64,000 nt of DNA, taken from Methanobacteriaceae archaeon (GTDB lineage Archaea; Methanobacteriota; Methanobacteria; Methanobacteriales; Methanobacteriaceae). Each line of letters opens with the position of its first letter. Positions within the stretch are counted from its first letter, which is position 1. Below, one piece after another: positions 30,496-40,269 of the stretch. The stretch is taken from the NCBI GenBank assembly GCA_030016715.1, contig JASEJD010000001.1, forward strand, positions 62,001 to 126,000, in the 5' to 3' direction. The translations under genes were made by a program, and so were the position numbers. The notes below the pieces were generated by a model that was not told the DNA's origin, ran no database searches, and was given only the letters and a program-made list of their open reading frames with translations.

Positions 30496-31821
30496 TTATC
30501 GAGGACCTATAATTTGTTTAAATATTTCAGGTGTGAATTTTCTCTGGAGTGCAATGAGAATATGCTGCTCCAATGCCTCTTCTAATGTTTCTTGAGTAAT
30601 TTTATCCTCACCCTTCCTTATCCTAATGGCCTGGGCAATCTGAGCAATATCCCGTGCATGGGCAAATGTAGGCTGAAGATTCTCACCACCTTCAGAGGAT
30701 TTTAGGTAAACCTTTTCATATCTTTTTAGAATCTGTTCATCATATTTTTCATTTAATTCATCTAGGTTTCGCTTAAATACCTCTAAGATTTCATCGGTAG
30801 AAGGATTTTCTAGAAATATGTGTAAGGGTGCTCTTCTTAGGTGAGCCTCGTCCATTATAGTTATTTCCAGGTTGGTTGAGAAAGCAGGTATAAAATGGGT
30901 GTGAACCACTATCGGTGCACCTTTAACATATATAACATCCCTCTTGTTTTCTAGGGGTACAATTAACCGATTTAGAAGAGCATTATGATCCTCTTTTTGC
31001 CGGCCCAAGTCATCTAACAATAGAACCCCACCATTAGCCTTGATTATAGGGGAGGTCTCATAGACACCTTTATTAGGATCAAAATTGGTCTCCAGTTTTT
31101 CGGTGTTTAATTCCGAGCCAGTAAATACGAATGGGGCATAAATTTTAATCCATCGGGGATCTTCTGGCTGTTCTTTAACGGCCCGGTGAAAGTCCGGGTC
31201 GTAGAGTTGTATAACCATATCACTAAACTCAATAAATTTTGGAATGATGATGGGTGGTAAAAGCTCTGACATTTTACTGGTTAAAAATGTTTTCCCAGTT
31301 CCTGGTGGCCCGTAGATAAAAAGACCCTTACCACCAATAGATGCTTCAACTAAAGTTTTTTTGGCCTTTTCTACGCCTACAACATCTTTAAATGCTCTTT
31401 CAATTACTTCTGGCGGTATTTGTATTGGGAATCTGTCTTTGAGTTGTACTTCCATTATTTTGTAGTAGGTGTCATAGGCTACTGGGGCTAATCCTACATA
31501 AGGATTCTCAGTTAAAAGTTTAGCAGCTTTTTGATGTCCCTTCTTCTTTATTGTGTATTCTACACTGGGAAATAAAAATCCTCCCCCAGTAGGTACACAC
31601 AGATCATCAGACTCCATCTTTTTTAGGACTTCTTCCAAAATATCAATATTAAGCCCGATTATCTCATGAATCTGGCTCACCTTAATATTTCCATAGGTAG
31701 AGACAACCTTCAATACCAGATTTTTTATGAATGATTCAGAAAGATCAATTTCCTCTAAAGATTTAGGTTCTTTAAGGATTGCAAATAGTTTGCGCATTTT
31801 TCCATCATGGTAATAGTCCAT
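30496..31821 (-). CDS. AAA+ ATPase with N-terminal winged-helix-like region
   Basis: 441 residues. The first 90 look like a winged helix (SQIHEIIGLNIDILEEVLKKM). The AAA+ core has Walker A GPPGTGKT near residue 173 and Walker B VLLLDDLGR near 265, then sensor and lid segments with an arginine-rich AHLRRAPLHIF. The substrate is unknown; MoxR-type chaperone-like roles are possible. Its start region is tandemly duplicated, see 31810-31904. Confidence 0.8.
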   Translation of the reverse strand: MDYYHDGKMRKLFAILKEPKSLEEIDLSESFIKNLVLKVVSTYGNIKVSQIHEIIGLNIDILEEVLKKMESDDLCVPTGGGFLFPSVEYTIKKKGHQKAAKLLTENPYVGLAPVAYDTYYKIMEVQLKDRFPIQIPPEVIERAFKDVVGVEKAKKTLVEASIGGKGLFIYGPPGTGKTFLTSKMSELLPPIIIPKFIEFSDMVIQLYDPDFHRAVKEQPEDPRWIKIYAPFVFTGSELNTEKLETNFDPNKGVYETSPIIKANGGVLLLDDLGRQKEDHNALLNRLIVPLENKRDVIYVKGAPIVVHTHFIPAFSTNLEITIMDEAHLRRAPLHIFLENPSTDEILEVFKRNLDELNEKYDEQILKRYEKVYLKSSEGGENLQPTFAHARDIAQIAQAIRIRKGEDKITQETLEEALEQHILIALQRKFTPEIFKQIIGPR

Positions 31822-31904
31822 CTAATCACTTACCCCCTTATACACTTCTTGCAGTAGAACTTTTAGTGTTATAAAGTAATAGTCCATCTAATCACTTACC
31901 CCCT
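31810..31904. repeat. Tandem duplication of a translation start (29-bp direct repeat, 66-bp period)
   Basis: Identical 29-base copies lie at 31810-31838 and 31876-31904. Each contains the reverse-strand ribosome site, ATG and first codons of the AAA+ ATPase. The 66-base period is a multiple of three. The remainder of the gap to 32126 is AT-rich without recognisable features. Confidence 0.9.
31822..31887 (-). CDS. 21-codon leader ORF created by tandem duplication
   Basis: The upstream repeat copy supplies an ATG with the same AGGGGGTAAGTGAT ribosome site and the same first four residues (MDYY) as the AAA+ ATPase. The frame reads 21 residues and stops with TAG immediately before the real ATG. 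Translation could therefore couple or compete with the ATPase. There is no direct evidence that it is translated. Confidence 0.35.
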   Translation of the reverse strand: MDYYFITLKVLLQEVYKGVSD

Positions 31905-32126
31905 CATCTTTGGTTAATATAATATTAATATATGTATCTTAATAGATATTTTTTCCCATAAGAAAATCACTTATTATTCAGCTTATGAAATATAAATGAT
32001 TTGATGATTATTATAGAGGAAATTATTAAAAATTAAATTTAAATAAATGGATTAACATAAATATCATGTAGATAGGAAATAATTTTATTATCTATAACTA
32101 AAACTAGGGGAGGGAGGTTTAAGGAT

Positions 32127-32441
32127 ATGTTCTGTCCAAATTGTGGAAAAGAAAACCCGGATAATGCAATTTTTTGTTCTGATTGTGGTAATAAGATTGA
32201 AAAGATCTTAGAAAATTCTGAAACCACTTCAGAAGATAGATTGAGTACTGGTAAGTCTGATACAATAATTGATCGAAATAGAGAATTTGATAAACGCAAT
32301 AACATGTTTTTTATAATATCTTTGCTGGGTTTTTTCATTTTAATTGCAAATTATATATTTTTTGGCCGAAGTTTTATAATAACAATCATAGCAGCCATAA
32401 TCATAATATTTGGATTTGCTATAATGAGAACATCAAATTAA
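32127..32441 (+). CDS. Zinc-ribbon membrane protein
   Basis: 104 residues. [14 protein letters not shown] at the N-terminus is a classical zinc ribbon, followed by a charged linker and two closely spaced membrane helices (about 60-78 and 81-98). First of three small plus-strand genes spaced 13-16 bases apart. Function is unknown. Confidence 0.75.
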   Translation: MFCPNCGKENPDNAIFCSDCGNKIEKILENSETTSEDRLSTGKSDTIIDRNREFDKRNNMFFIISLLGFFILIANYIFFGRSFIITIIAAIIIIFGFAIMRTSN

Positions 32442-32454
32442 TGGGGGTGAATTA

Positions 32455-32646
32455 ATGGAAGATAAAATTAAAGCAGTGATAGGATTTATATTAATTATCA
32501 TGGCTATTGTATTCTATTTACTTTCCCAGGTTTCTGTTACCTTAGAAAATGTGGGAACCAATCTATTATTAATATTTTTAGCCATGATATTTGCCATTGC
32601 AGGTATATTAATATTATGGAGATATTTGCCCAGAATATTAAGATAA
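32455..32646 (+). CDS. Small two-helix membrane protein
   Basis: 63 residues forming two membrane helices (about 5-24 and 34-54) with a basic end. GGGGTGA directly upstream supports the ATG. It is between two zinc-ribbon genes in a probable operon. Confidence 0.65.
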   Translation: MEDKIKAVIGFILIIMAIVFYLLSQVSVTLENVGTNLLLIFLAMIFAIAGILILWRYLPRILR

Positions 32647-32661
32647 AAACGGAGAAATAGT

Positions 32662-33201
32662 ATGAATAACCATCTAATTTACTGTCCCTACTGTGGAAAG
32701 AAAACTCCAGAACAGAACTATTGCATAAACTGCGGCAAACCTATCAATGATATCACAATAAAACCAAATTCATCAAGTAACAGTGAAGAACTCATAATAA
32801 CCGAGATAATTGTATCAGAACAAGGTAAAAGATTAGCAGATCCTAAAACCCTTTACTTTACAAAAAATTATATATTAAAGGATAAATGTTCCCGTTCAAG
32901 TTTTGGCGGGAAGAATATGGATATGGGCAATATTGTAAAAATAGAATGTGAAAATGAATTAAATGAACCAGTAAATATTAATGAGATACCCAGAAAATAC
33001 CCGGAAATGGAAATACTGCCTATTGATGAAATAGAAAAAGCAGAACTTTCCAATAATTTCTGGAACACCTTCCTAGAAATAACCACTCCTTCAACAAAAT
33101 CTAAATACGTTCTTGCAGCAAAAAAGTATAAAAAAAACTATTTAGAACTATTCAACCGGATTTTGAAACCAGAAATTGGTAACCGATTCCAAGTTAAATA
33201 A
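32662..33201 (+). CDS. Zinc-ribbon protein with PH-like C-terminal domain
   Basis: 179 residues. CPYCGKKTP..CINCGKP at the N-terminus is a zinc ribbon. The rest is beta-rich with no membrane segment, and its end (KSKYVLAAKKYKKNYLELFNRIL) resembles the end of bacterial PH-like domains. Related in layout to the proteins at 58055 and 63160. Function is unknown. Confidence 0.65.
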   Translation: MNNHLIYCPYCGKKTPEQNYCINCGKPINDITIKPNSSSNSEELIITEIIVSEQGKRLADPKTLYFTKNYILKDKCSRSSFGGKNMDMGNIVKIECENELNEPVNINEIPRKYPEMEILPIDEIEKAELSNNFWNTFLEITTPSTKSKYVLAAKKYKKNYLELFNRILKPEIGNRFQVK

Positions 33202-33238
33202 CCCAAAAAAAAATGATAAATTAACCTCCTTTAGTTAT

Positions 33239-33589
33239 TTACTGGGTTAAATAGACACTAATACGTGCATCATCCAATTCCCCACCAGATGGAACAGAAC
33301 TATTCATTGTATTTATTATTTCATCTCCTCTCATTAACGATATAGTCAGTGTATCGTTACTAGGTTCCTTCTTCTCAACTATAATTCTTAGACTACCAGT
33401 AACGCTGCCTAAATCAATTGTCTCATTACCAGTGCCTTCGATTGTACGTGTTCCCGATGAATCAGTTATAGTACCGTTCCAACTGTCATTATAATTTACA
33501 ACCAGCTTTATATTTGAAGCCATACATCCTGATACTGCTACCACCAAACATACAAGTATTAATAAGCTTATTCCAATTTTTTTTGACAA
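33239..33589 (-). CDS. Lipoprotein, paralogue of the one at 36651
   Basis: 116 residues with a lipoprotein signal peptide ending in the lipobox VSGC (Cys 22). The mature part is a small beta domain. It aligns with the lipoprotein at 36651-37064: VNYNDSW / VNYDGNW, GTGNETIDLG / GNGDQTVNLG, and a shared RGxE-type strand. Probably anchored outside the membrane; binding partner unknown. Confidence 0.75.
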   Translation of the reverse strand: MSKKIGISLLILVCLVVAVSGCMASNIKLVVNYNDSWNGTITDSSGTRTIEGTGNETIDLGSVTGSLRIIVEKKEPSNDTLTISLMRGDEIINTMNSSVPSGGELDDARISVYLTQ

Positions 33590-33823
33590 GTTTTTACACC
33601 CTCCATAAACATATATATTCTAATAATTTATCTTAAGAATCATATTAAATTATTCATTAAGAATAGTCGCAGAACTCCTATTTCAATCAAAATTTATAGG
33701 TATAATAATCCCACTATTCTAAATACTTCTGAGATAAAAGACCAGGTTAATCAATTCATATGGGCAGTGGACCAGCTAAAATTGTAGTTAATCTAACTAA
33801 TCAAATTACCTGATAATCATTTC

Positions 33824-35095
33824 TTATCTGAAATGTTTTTTAAGGTCAACACCTGTCCAGTTATAATGATGAGGAACTCTAAACCATACTTCTAAAGTGG
33901 AAGGTACCACTACCATTTCATAGCTGGTATGGGTTGGAAACAATGGCCCACCTTTAGGTATAGGTGTGCTCATCATCTGCATCATAACTTCTGGTGTTAT
34001 CTTTCCCTTGTTCTTCTGGCCTAAGCTTAATAGGTTATCCATTCTCACCACACTTTGACCGGAGTCAAAATTACTACCAGGGATGGGTTGTTTCAAGCCC
34101 CAGGCAGGATCTATGTAGTGGTTGGTGGCTACTAACAAACCGTCATATTGAGGAGGTCTTACCTGGTAGGTGTAAGACATCCATTCAAAGGAATTTGCTT
34201 CTTCTTTATCAGCTGCATTTATGATGGTTCCAACAGTGGTGCGGGCATTCTTGAAGTTTTGTTCCAGTGCATTCATGTTTGAGGAATTTTGCAGTAACTG
34301 GAAGATTTCTAGATTGGTGTTAACATTTTCCGGTGCGGGCCTAGTTATGTTTAAATATTTATCACGGGTTTGCAGCCACTGGGCTGGTGTAAGACCACTG
34401 TTTAATTCCATGAACAATCCATCCTGGTTAAAACCAGATGTCATGTACATTGAACCAGTATAGCCCATAATAGCCACTGGTATGCTGCCGTCATTAGGAT
34501 TATATACCACTATTTCTGAATAATCAGCCATATTAAGGCCTAAATCATAGTTACGTCCGGCTACTAATGATGAATCTGGAGTGTAAGATCCCCAGGCTGC
34601 TGCAAATGAGCATTGGCTGTTTGAAGACTGGTTAGAGCCCATGTAATAGAATTCCTTTATTATGCTGCATGTTAAATATGTGCTATTTCCCAAGCCAGTG
34701 GTTTCAGCTATTCCCAGTATTAACTCATTGTACTGAGGATAGGGTTGGTATGATTCTTGAATCATGTTTTCCAATGTATCCATATCAGTTACATTGAATC
34801 CAGTGGAAGATAAAACTTTGAAAAAATCTGGATCATTGTTCATCGTGTTATAAATGTAATGCAGAGTATCGTTACGTAAAGCACCGTACTGTCGGCCCAT
34901 CTCACGATAATCCCCATTTAACTCCACTAAATATAGCGGGCCGTACTGGTATAGTTTCCCCTCACCATAGGTGGCCACTACTTTACCTGAGGGATTAACA
35001 CTTTCTGCACTAGTAGTGCTGGTTTGGCTTATAATTCCGGCCATAATAACCACAACCATAATAAATAATATAGAAAAAATCTTGTAATTTACCAA
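33824..35095 (-). CDS. Secreted C45 / acyltransferase-like Ntn hydrolase
   Basis: About 423 residues. A signal peptide (helix about 5-22) is followed by the family opening VELNGDYREMGRQYG and the self-cleaving nucleophile motif SQCSFAAAWG, then GRNYDL. These match the C45/phospholipase-B-like Ntn hydrolases related to penicillin acyltransferase, which hydrolyse amide bonds; the substrate is unknown. The TTG at 35095 is chosen because GGAGGGGG lies 6 bases upstream and it gives a clean signal peptide; the frame is open to 35137. Confidence 0.8.
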   Translation of the reverse strand: MVNYKIFSILFIMVVVIMAGIISQTSTTSAESVNPSGKVVATYGEGKLYQYGPLYLVELNGDYREMGRQYGALRNDTLHYIYNTMNNDPDFFKVLSSTGFNVTDMDTLENMIQESYQPYPQYNELILGIAETTGLGNSTYLTCSIIKEFYYMGSNQSSNSQCSFAAAWGSYTPDSSLVAGRNYDLGLNMADYSEIVVYNPNDGSIPVAIMGYTGSMYMTSGFNQDGLFMELNSGLTPAQWLQTRDKYLNITRPAPENVNTNLEIFQLLQNSSNMNALEQNFKNARTTVGTIINAADKEEANSFEWMSYTYQVRPPQYDGLLVATNHYIDPAWGLKQPIPGSNFDSGQSVVRMDNLLSLGQKNKGKITPEVMMQMMSTPIPKGGPLFPTHTSYEMVVVPSTLEVWFRVPHHYNWTGVDLKKHFR

Positions 35096-35410
35096 AATAG
35101 TCCCCCTCCAATTAAATACAACTTCTTTATCACCCAATTTTAATTTATATTCATATGAAAATAGTTAATAATTATTGTAAGTTTTACATTTAATATAAAA
35201 TTATGCAATTGGTTTTAAGAGTTTTTTAAAGCTCTAATTTTAAAATTAGAATATATATAATGTAATTACTAAATTAGAGTAATTATATCCCTTAAAAAGT
35301 ATTAAATTCAGATACTCCAAATTAAATTTTTATAAAAATATTTAATGTGAATATTATATAAAGATGGAAAGTTAAAGCAGATAATATAAAAAAAGTTTTT
35401 TGGTGTAATA

Positions 35411-36487
35411 ATGATTTCTAATCTTAAAAAAATATCTTTTTCAACTATAATTCCTATTATAATAATCTTAACACTTCTTTCACTGGGTATTTTAATTCCA
35501 ATAATATCTATGGTAATATTTGGGGCTATTTTAGCTTATTATGTCCGTTTTATAGCCCAAAAAGTGAAACCTTTTGTTAAAAATGAAACTTTGTCCGTGT
35601 TTCTGGGAATTATATTACTGGCCATCCCTATTATTTTGTTGTTGTATGTCACTTTTAGCCAGTTTATAATGATAATTGAATCCAATTTCGGCTCATTGCA
35701 GCAAGCTGCTGCAGACAATTCTACCATGAACATGACCTCTGTAAACAATGCGGTTCAGAATCTCGGCCTTCCAAGTAATATTTCAGCAACCCTCCTGGAC
35801 ACAATAAAAACGGGAATAACACAGTTTCTGTCATATATAGCAAGTTCAGCCATTGCTATGGTAAGTTCCATTCCTGGCCTAGCGGCTCAAATGCTCATAC
35901 TAATTTTCTCGATCTTCTATTTTGCCAGGGACGGGGATAAAGTTATTCAATATATAAAAGACGTTATACCAAGTAGTGATAAAGATTTCTATCTTAAAAT
36001 ATTCGATAGTGCTGATGATGTTCTAAAAAGTATTATTGTGGGCAATGTTATTCCTGCCGTAATCCTGGGAGTACTGTCTGGAATCCTATATTACCTCCTC
36101 GGATATAATTATGCGGTTTTATTGGCAATTTTTAGTGGAATAGCCATGTTTGTACCTATAATTGGTCCCTGGATAGTTTTTGGAGCCATAGGAATTTTCA
36201 GCATTCTCACAGGGAATACCTTACAAGGGGTGCTGGTAATAATATTTGGTTGGATAATTGAAACATCCACTGACTTCTACATCAGACCAAAAATCGCAGT
36301 CCAATACTCTGAAATACACCCGCTGGTCTTTTTATTAGGATTTATATACGGTGCAGTGACTATGGGCATTCCCGGACTATTTATAGGTCCTTTAATCCTT
36401 GGAATAACCTATGCCGCCTATAAGATCTATCGAAAAGAGAAAGTTGAAACAGAAAAATCCATTAATCAGCCCATAAAACCATCATAA
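35411..36487 (+). CDS. AI-2E / UPF0118 family transporter
   Basis: 358 residues with seven to eight membrane helices and a large loop after the third. The conserved [13 protein letters not shown] and [11 protein letters not shown] segments and the C-terminal [25 protein letters not shown] block are typical. Some members export autoinducer-2, others act as Na+/H+ antiporters, so the substrate is open. Confidence 0.88.
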   Translation: MISNLKKISFSTIIPIIIILTLLSLGILIPIISMVIFGAILAYYVRFIAQKVKPFVKNETLSVFLGIILLAIPIILLLYVTFSQFIMIIESNFGSLQQAAADNSTMNMTSVNNAVQNLGLPSNISATLLDTIKTGITQFLSYIASSAIAMVSSIPGLAAQMLILIFSIFYFARDGDKVIQYIKDVIPSSDKDFYLKIFDSADDVLKSIIVGNVIPAVILGVLSGILYYLLGYNYAVLLAIFSGIAMFVPIIGPWIVFGAIGIFSILTGNTLQGVLVIIFGWIIETSTDFYIRPKIAVQYSEIHPLVFLLGFIYGAVTMGIPGLFIGPLILGITYAAYKIYRKEKVETEKSINQPIKPS

Positions 36488-36650
36488 TATCTTATTTTTA
36501 GTCGGGCTCATAAGAGCAATAGGCTAAACACCGTAAACAACCCTAAAATACTATTTGAAACGTGAAAAATCTGCAACACTGAAAGTTTTTTATTTTAAGT
36601 AAAAAAAATGTTCAGTTATTTTAACTAAAAAATTAAAGAAAAAAAAGAAT

Positions 36651-37064
36651 TTAGACTGTAATGGTTACAGTAGCTGATGGATATGAGTTAGACTGTTCTC
36701 CTAGGGTTTCCCCACCCCTTGTTATCTTAAGGCTCATTGGTCCAGTTCCTGCTGTAGTCCATGTGCTGACTGTTAAGACACCAGATATTTTTCCTAAATT
36801 GACTGTTTGATCACCATTACCTGATAATTCACGATAACCAAACTCACCACTTGCGGATCCGCCCCAGTTACCGTCATAATTTACAGTGACTATAACATCG
36901 TCTGAACTGGAAGCATTTGCACCAGAATCATTGGTACTGGATGCATTTGAACCAGATGTGTCTGAACTGGATGTGTTCTCAGTGGTGGTACACCCTGATA
37001 AAGCCACAATACAACAAACTAAAACTACTAAACCTATTTGCAACATCTTTCTATTTTTCACCAT
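36651..37064 (-). CDS. Lipoprotein with Ser/Asn-rich linker
   Basis: 137 residues. The lipobox LSGC (Cys 25) is followed by a roughly 35-residue Ser/Thr/Asn-rich linker and a small beta domain homologous to the lipoprotein at 33239-33589. GGAGGTGAT before the ATG is a full-consensus ribosome site. Probably displayed on the cell surface. Confidence 0.75.
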   Translation of the reverse strand: MVKNRKMLQIGLVVLVCCIVALSGCTTTENTSSSDTSGSNASSTNDSGANASSSDDVIVTVNYDGNWGGSASGEFGYRELSGNGDQTVNLGKISGVLTVSTWTTAGTGPMSLKITRGGETLGEQSNSYPSATVTITV

Positions 37065-37267
37065 ATCACCTCCTTTTAAAGAATATTAACCCTAATTAGT
37101 AAGATTTTCCTACTATTGATTCATTATACTGTTAAGGATATATGTATATTTCGTTTTAAATCTAAATAATATAGAATAGTTAATAGAACACTTATAATTT
37201 TATTTATTGGCAGTAAAAGGTATAGGTGTGTTATTAAATCGTTTATTTTAAATAAATTTTAATTTAA

Positions 37268-37387
37268 TGTCTAGACATTTTCCATGATGCAAAAGAACTG
37301 GAAACTAATTTTAAAAAAATATACCCAGATTTAAATTGCCCACATCGATGGGGCAGATTTCAAGTAACTATTAAAATTGTTATATAA
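37268..37387 (+). pseudogene. Possible gene remnant in the 37.07-37.44 kb gap
   Basis: The gap is very AT-rich except for a frame of 39 codons ending at 37387 that reads like protein (motifs DAKELETNF and CPHRWGRFQVTI). It lacks a start codon and homologous context, so it looks like the tail of a lost gene. The rest of the gap shows nothing. Confidence 0.25.
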
Positions 37388-37442
37388 TATTTAATTACTG
37401 TAAAAAAAAACTTGGCTATTTTTAGTCTAACAAATATGGTTA

Positions 37443-37973
37443 TTAAACTTCTTCATCTTGTTCTGCAATACAAAATGGGCATAATGCCAAGGGATTGTCT
37501 TGATTGTTATCTTTAACCGGACAAGTATATTTATTCCCCTCTTTTTTAACAATGAAACCACCCGGGAATGGTGTGCCCACTTGATGAATAGGTTCTTCCT
37601 TTATGAATGTAGTGTACAATGATAGTATCGAATAAATTTTAACCATGACTAGTTCTAATTCTTCCATAGCTTCAGCAGTTTTTTTCTGTTCTAAGAGAAG
37701 TTCAACAGCTGATTTCAATTCTTCCACATCAATTTGACCATTATAATTAAGTTGATCATCTTTAACCTCTTTGATGCGGATAATAAGTCCAATTTCAGTT
37801 TTTATATATTCTTTTTTGTAACTGGTGTGTATACATTCTCCTTCCTTTCTAATACGAAGACTACAATGTACAATATCGTTAAGTTCTACGCTTTTGGAGA
37901 CTTCTTGGAGTGCATTAAGCAGTTCATTTTTGGTGATCTGGCCTTGTTCTATTAAATTTTTCACATTTAACAT
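37443..37973 (-). CDS. DUF2115 (UPF0305) family protein
   Basis: 176 residues. The C-terminal signature GTPFPGGFIVKKEG, then TCPVKDNNQDN and CPFCIAEQ, identifies the methanogen DUF2115/UPF0305 family and suggests a bound metal through three cysteines. N-terminal part is helical. It marks the left edge of the metalloid/redox region. Function unknown. Confidence 0.78.
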   Translation of the reverse strand: MLNVKNLIEQGQITKNELLNALQEVSKSVELNDIVHCSLRIRKEGECIHTSYKKEYIKTEIGLIIRIKEVKDDQLNYNGQIDVEELKSAVELLLEQKKTAEAMEELELVMVKIYSILSLYTTFIKEEPIHQVGTPFPGGFIVKKEGNKYTCPVKDNNQDNPLALCPFCIAEQDEEV

Positions 37974-38046
37974 GAGAAAACCTCGAACTTAACTTTTTCT
38001 TTTACGTATTTATACATTAATTAATCTTACCTTGTAAGAATGTTAT

Positions 38047-38229
38047 TTATTTTATTTGTCGAATTTTTGACTTGTCATCACAATTTGGACAGATAAGAAT
38101 ATCTGTGTCTGTTTCAAATACTTTATCGCATACTTCACATATGGCTTTTTTAGTTGTTTGTCTTTGCGGTTTTATGGACAAATAACATGAAGCCGAACTT
38201 GATACCTGCTTTGCTGATTTTTTAGTCAT
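38047..38229 (-). CDS. Small zinc-ribbon protein
   Basis: 60 residues. A Ser/Lys-rich N-terminus is followed by CEVC and CPNC pairs in a rubredoxin-like zinc ribbon. The part around CEVCDKVFETD resembles CRSCGKIFKTN in the protein at 46410, and both copies sit next to a Met/Cys-rich small protein. Function unknown. Confidence 0.65.
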   Translation of the reverse strand: MTKKSAKQVSSSASCYLSIKPQRQTTKKAICEVCDKVFETDTDILICPNCDDKSKIRQIK

Positions 38230-38318
38230 AAATACCTTTACGAAAGGAAAAAAAAGTTTTTAATTAATATTTATTTAATGTCTATTTATCTGAATGAATT
38301 AATATAATTTTTAGTAGA

Positions 38319-38499
38319 TTATTTAGATTTATAGCTTTTTTTCATTATATTATACATTTCAGCCATTTGTTTATTATTAGGCATTTTCATATTTTTCTTT
38401 TCTCATATTTTGCATCATTTTTTGACACATTTCCATCATCTCAGATTTATCACTATTCTTAAACATACTCTGACACATTTCCATCATCTTAGAATCCAT
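38319..38499 (-). pseudogene. Met/Cys-rich small protein, frame-broken
   Basis: Two overlapping frames encode one Met-rich chain. The first (38377-38499, 40 residues) repeats the motif MMEMCQ twice; the second (38319-38390, 23 residues) continues as KMPNNKQMAEMYNIM. Removing one A from the run near 38392-38396 joins them into about 62 residues. The Met/Cys pattern recalls soft-metal-binding proteins and the product at 46607. It is either a decayed gene, a sequence error or two separate peptides. Confidence 0.5.
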
Positions 38500-38531
38500 A
38501 TTAAAACATCTAATATATAATAAAATAAATA

Positions 38532-39758
38532 TTAACCACAACAGCCTCCTCCACCTAATTTAAAACCTAATCTATTTAAAAAGGACGTGTATCCTTTATC
38601 CATAAGTTCTAATTGATCTAATAATGCATAAATTTGTATTTTTCCAGAAGAAAGTAGTTCTATGAATTTTATAGAATTAGAATCCTTTAAAATTTTTGCC
38701 ATTGCTTTTGCATCCATACCAAACATTAGATCTGCTACAGGACGTTCTAATACGTTCGGATCTTTTATACTAACTTTTAAGTCCGTATCTTTTTTTTCTA
38801 AAAGAATGATTCTTTCATCATTTTCTACCATGGACATGGCAACAACCGCACCATTAACTAATCCTGTGAAGAGAGAAGAATTTTCACCGACCCAATTCTC
38901 CCATAATGTTATATTGAAGTTTTTTATTTGTTTTTTTCTTAATTTAGCGTTGATTTTGTCAAATTTATTTTTAACTTCATCATATCCCTTTTCGTCAAAG
39001 GGACAGGCCTCTATACAGTATGTACAACCTTGACTGCATCCTATACAAAGTTTTTGTATAAATTCAACTTGTTTACCGGAACAGCAGGTTTCTGTTTCTA
39101 TCAGTGCTTCTTCAGGACATGCTTTAATGCATTTACCACAAATTTCGCAATATTCAGGTATCCATGTATGGAGGTTATCATCTTTTAGGGGTAATTTAGC
39201 TATGCTTACAAATATGGCTGAGATTTTCTGTCTGGGGCCAAGTTCTGGAGTTATTAGAAGACCGTTTTTTCCTATATGGCCCATGCCTGCTTTTTGGGCT
39301 AGTGGAGAGAAGTTTACTAAATTTCCAAAGGGGTGGGCTACTTGTGTTGCAAAACCATTCTCTCTGAGATAGTCAGATATTTTATAGGTCAGTTTACCTA
39401 ATTTTTCATAGGCTGCATTATTTAATTCCAGTGCTTCAGGGCCTGGTGGTGTTTCAATAATTTCTTTACTCATTTCCATAGTTAGTACAATGGTATTTGG
39501 ATATTGAATAAATTTATCTTCGATTAATAAGTCAGGAGTAACTTGAGTGTATCCTATACTTTTAATACCTATTGAATGGGCATATTTTTCTAATTTTTCA
39601 AAGAAATTATCATCAGCTATATATTGGGGTTTTTCAGGATTATCTACAAGGGATTCATCCACGTCCACAGATATAGATCCGCACCCGCACCCGCATCCAC
39701 TTTCTTCTACTTCTTTATATTCTGCATCATCGCAACATCCTTTATTATCATTTTCCAT
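38532..39758 (-). CDS. QueG-like double-cluster Fe-S protein with Cys-rich termini
   Basis: 408 residues. The core (about 50-260) resembles epoxyqueuosine-reductase/reductive-dehalogenase-type proteins, with [19 protein letters not shown] and two ferredoxin-like sites ([28 protein letters not shown]). Residues 1-30 carry CC and CGCGCG, and the chain ends GGGGCCG, extra motifs that look like soft-metal binding sites. A C-terminal helical domain of about 120 residues is unassigned. Context (arsenite export, Usp, ferredoxins) suggests a role in metalloid reduction or stress, which is inference. Confidence 0.75.
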   Translation of the reverse strand: MENDNKGCCDDAEYKEVEESGCGCGCGSISVDVDESLVDNPEKPQYIADDNFFEKLEKYAHSIGIKSIGYTQVTPDLLIEDKFIQYPNTIVLTMEMSKEIIETPPGPEALELNNAAYEKLGKLTYKISDYLRENGFATQVAHPFGNLVNFSPLAQKAGMGHIGKNGLLITPELGPRQKISAIFVSIAKLPLKDDNLHTWIPEYCEICGKCIKACPEEALIETETCCSGKQVEFIQKLCIGCSQGCTYCIEACPFDEKGYDEVKNKFDKINAKLRKKQIKNFNITLWENWVGENSSLFTGLVNGAVVAMSMVENDERIILLEKKDTDLKVSIKDPNVLERPVADLMFGMDAKAMAKILKDSNSIKFIELLSSGKIQIYALLDQLELMDKGYTSFLNRLGFKLGGGGCCG

Positions 39759-39823
39759 AAGATTTTACCTCCGTATCCACAATTTCATTGAAATTATCTG
39801 ATTATATTTTTATATCTTCCAAA

Positions 39824-40243
39824 TTAATGTATAGTTAAAACAGGACATTTAGAATCTCTAACAACTTGTTCTGCCACACTTCCTAATATGAATCTTTCTA
39901 AACGGTGCTTGCCTGAAGCTCCCATAACTATTATATCTATATCATTTTCCTCTGCGGTTTTTAATATTTCATCTGCTGCAGTACCTTCTTTCATTAGGAA
40001 ATGTTTTTCAATTTCATTTTCAAAATCTTCTTCAATATCTTTAAAAATTTTAGATATATCATCTAGAGCAATTTCCCCTTCCCTTTTCAAGATATCAATA
40101 GTAATACCGGATGTTGGTCTAGTTTCTAAAACAGTTAAAACATAGATCATTGAATCGTATTTGTCGGCCATTATTATGGCATGTTTTGCAGCGTTTTCAC
40201 TTGCTTTTGAACCATCAGTTGGTAAAAGTATTTTTTCATACAT
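39824..40243 (-). CDS. Universal stress protein (UspA family)
   Basis: 139 residues with the nucleotide-binding signature GASGKHRLERFILGSVAEQV and the N-terminal KILLPTDGSKAS strand. ATP-binding Usp type. It is between the QueG-like protein and the arsenite exporter on the same strand; a close paralogue is at 47067. Confidence 0.9.
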   Translation of the reverse strand: MYEKILLPTDGSKASENAAKHAIIMADKYDSMIYVLTVLETRPTSGITIDILKREGEIALDDISKIFKDIEEDFENEIEKHFLMKEGTAADEILKTAEENDIDIIVMGASGKHRLERFILGSVAEQVVRDSKCPVLTIH

Positions 40244-40269
40244 TTATCTCACCTTAAACATGGTTTTGA

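Noticed and set aside
32039-32338. Minus-strand 99-residue frame over the zinc-ribbon gene
   Set aside because: It is antisense to the zinc ribbon CxxC coding sequence, which explains its composition.
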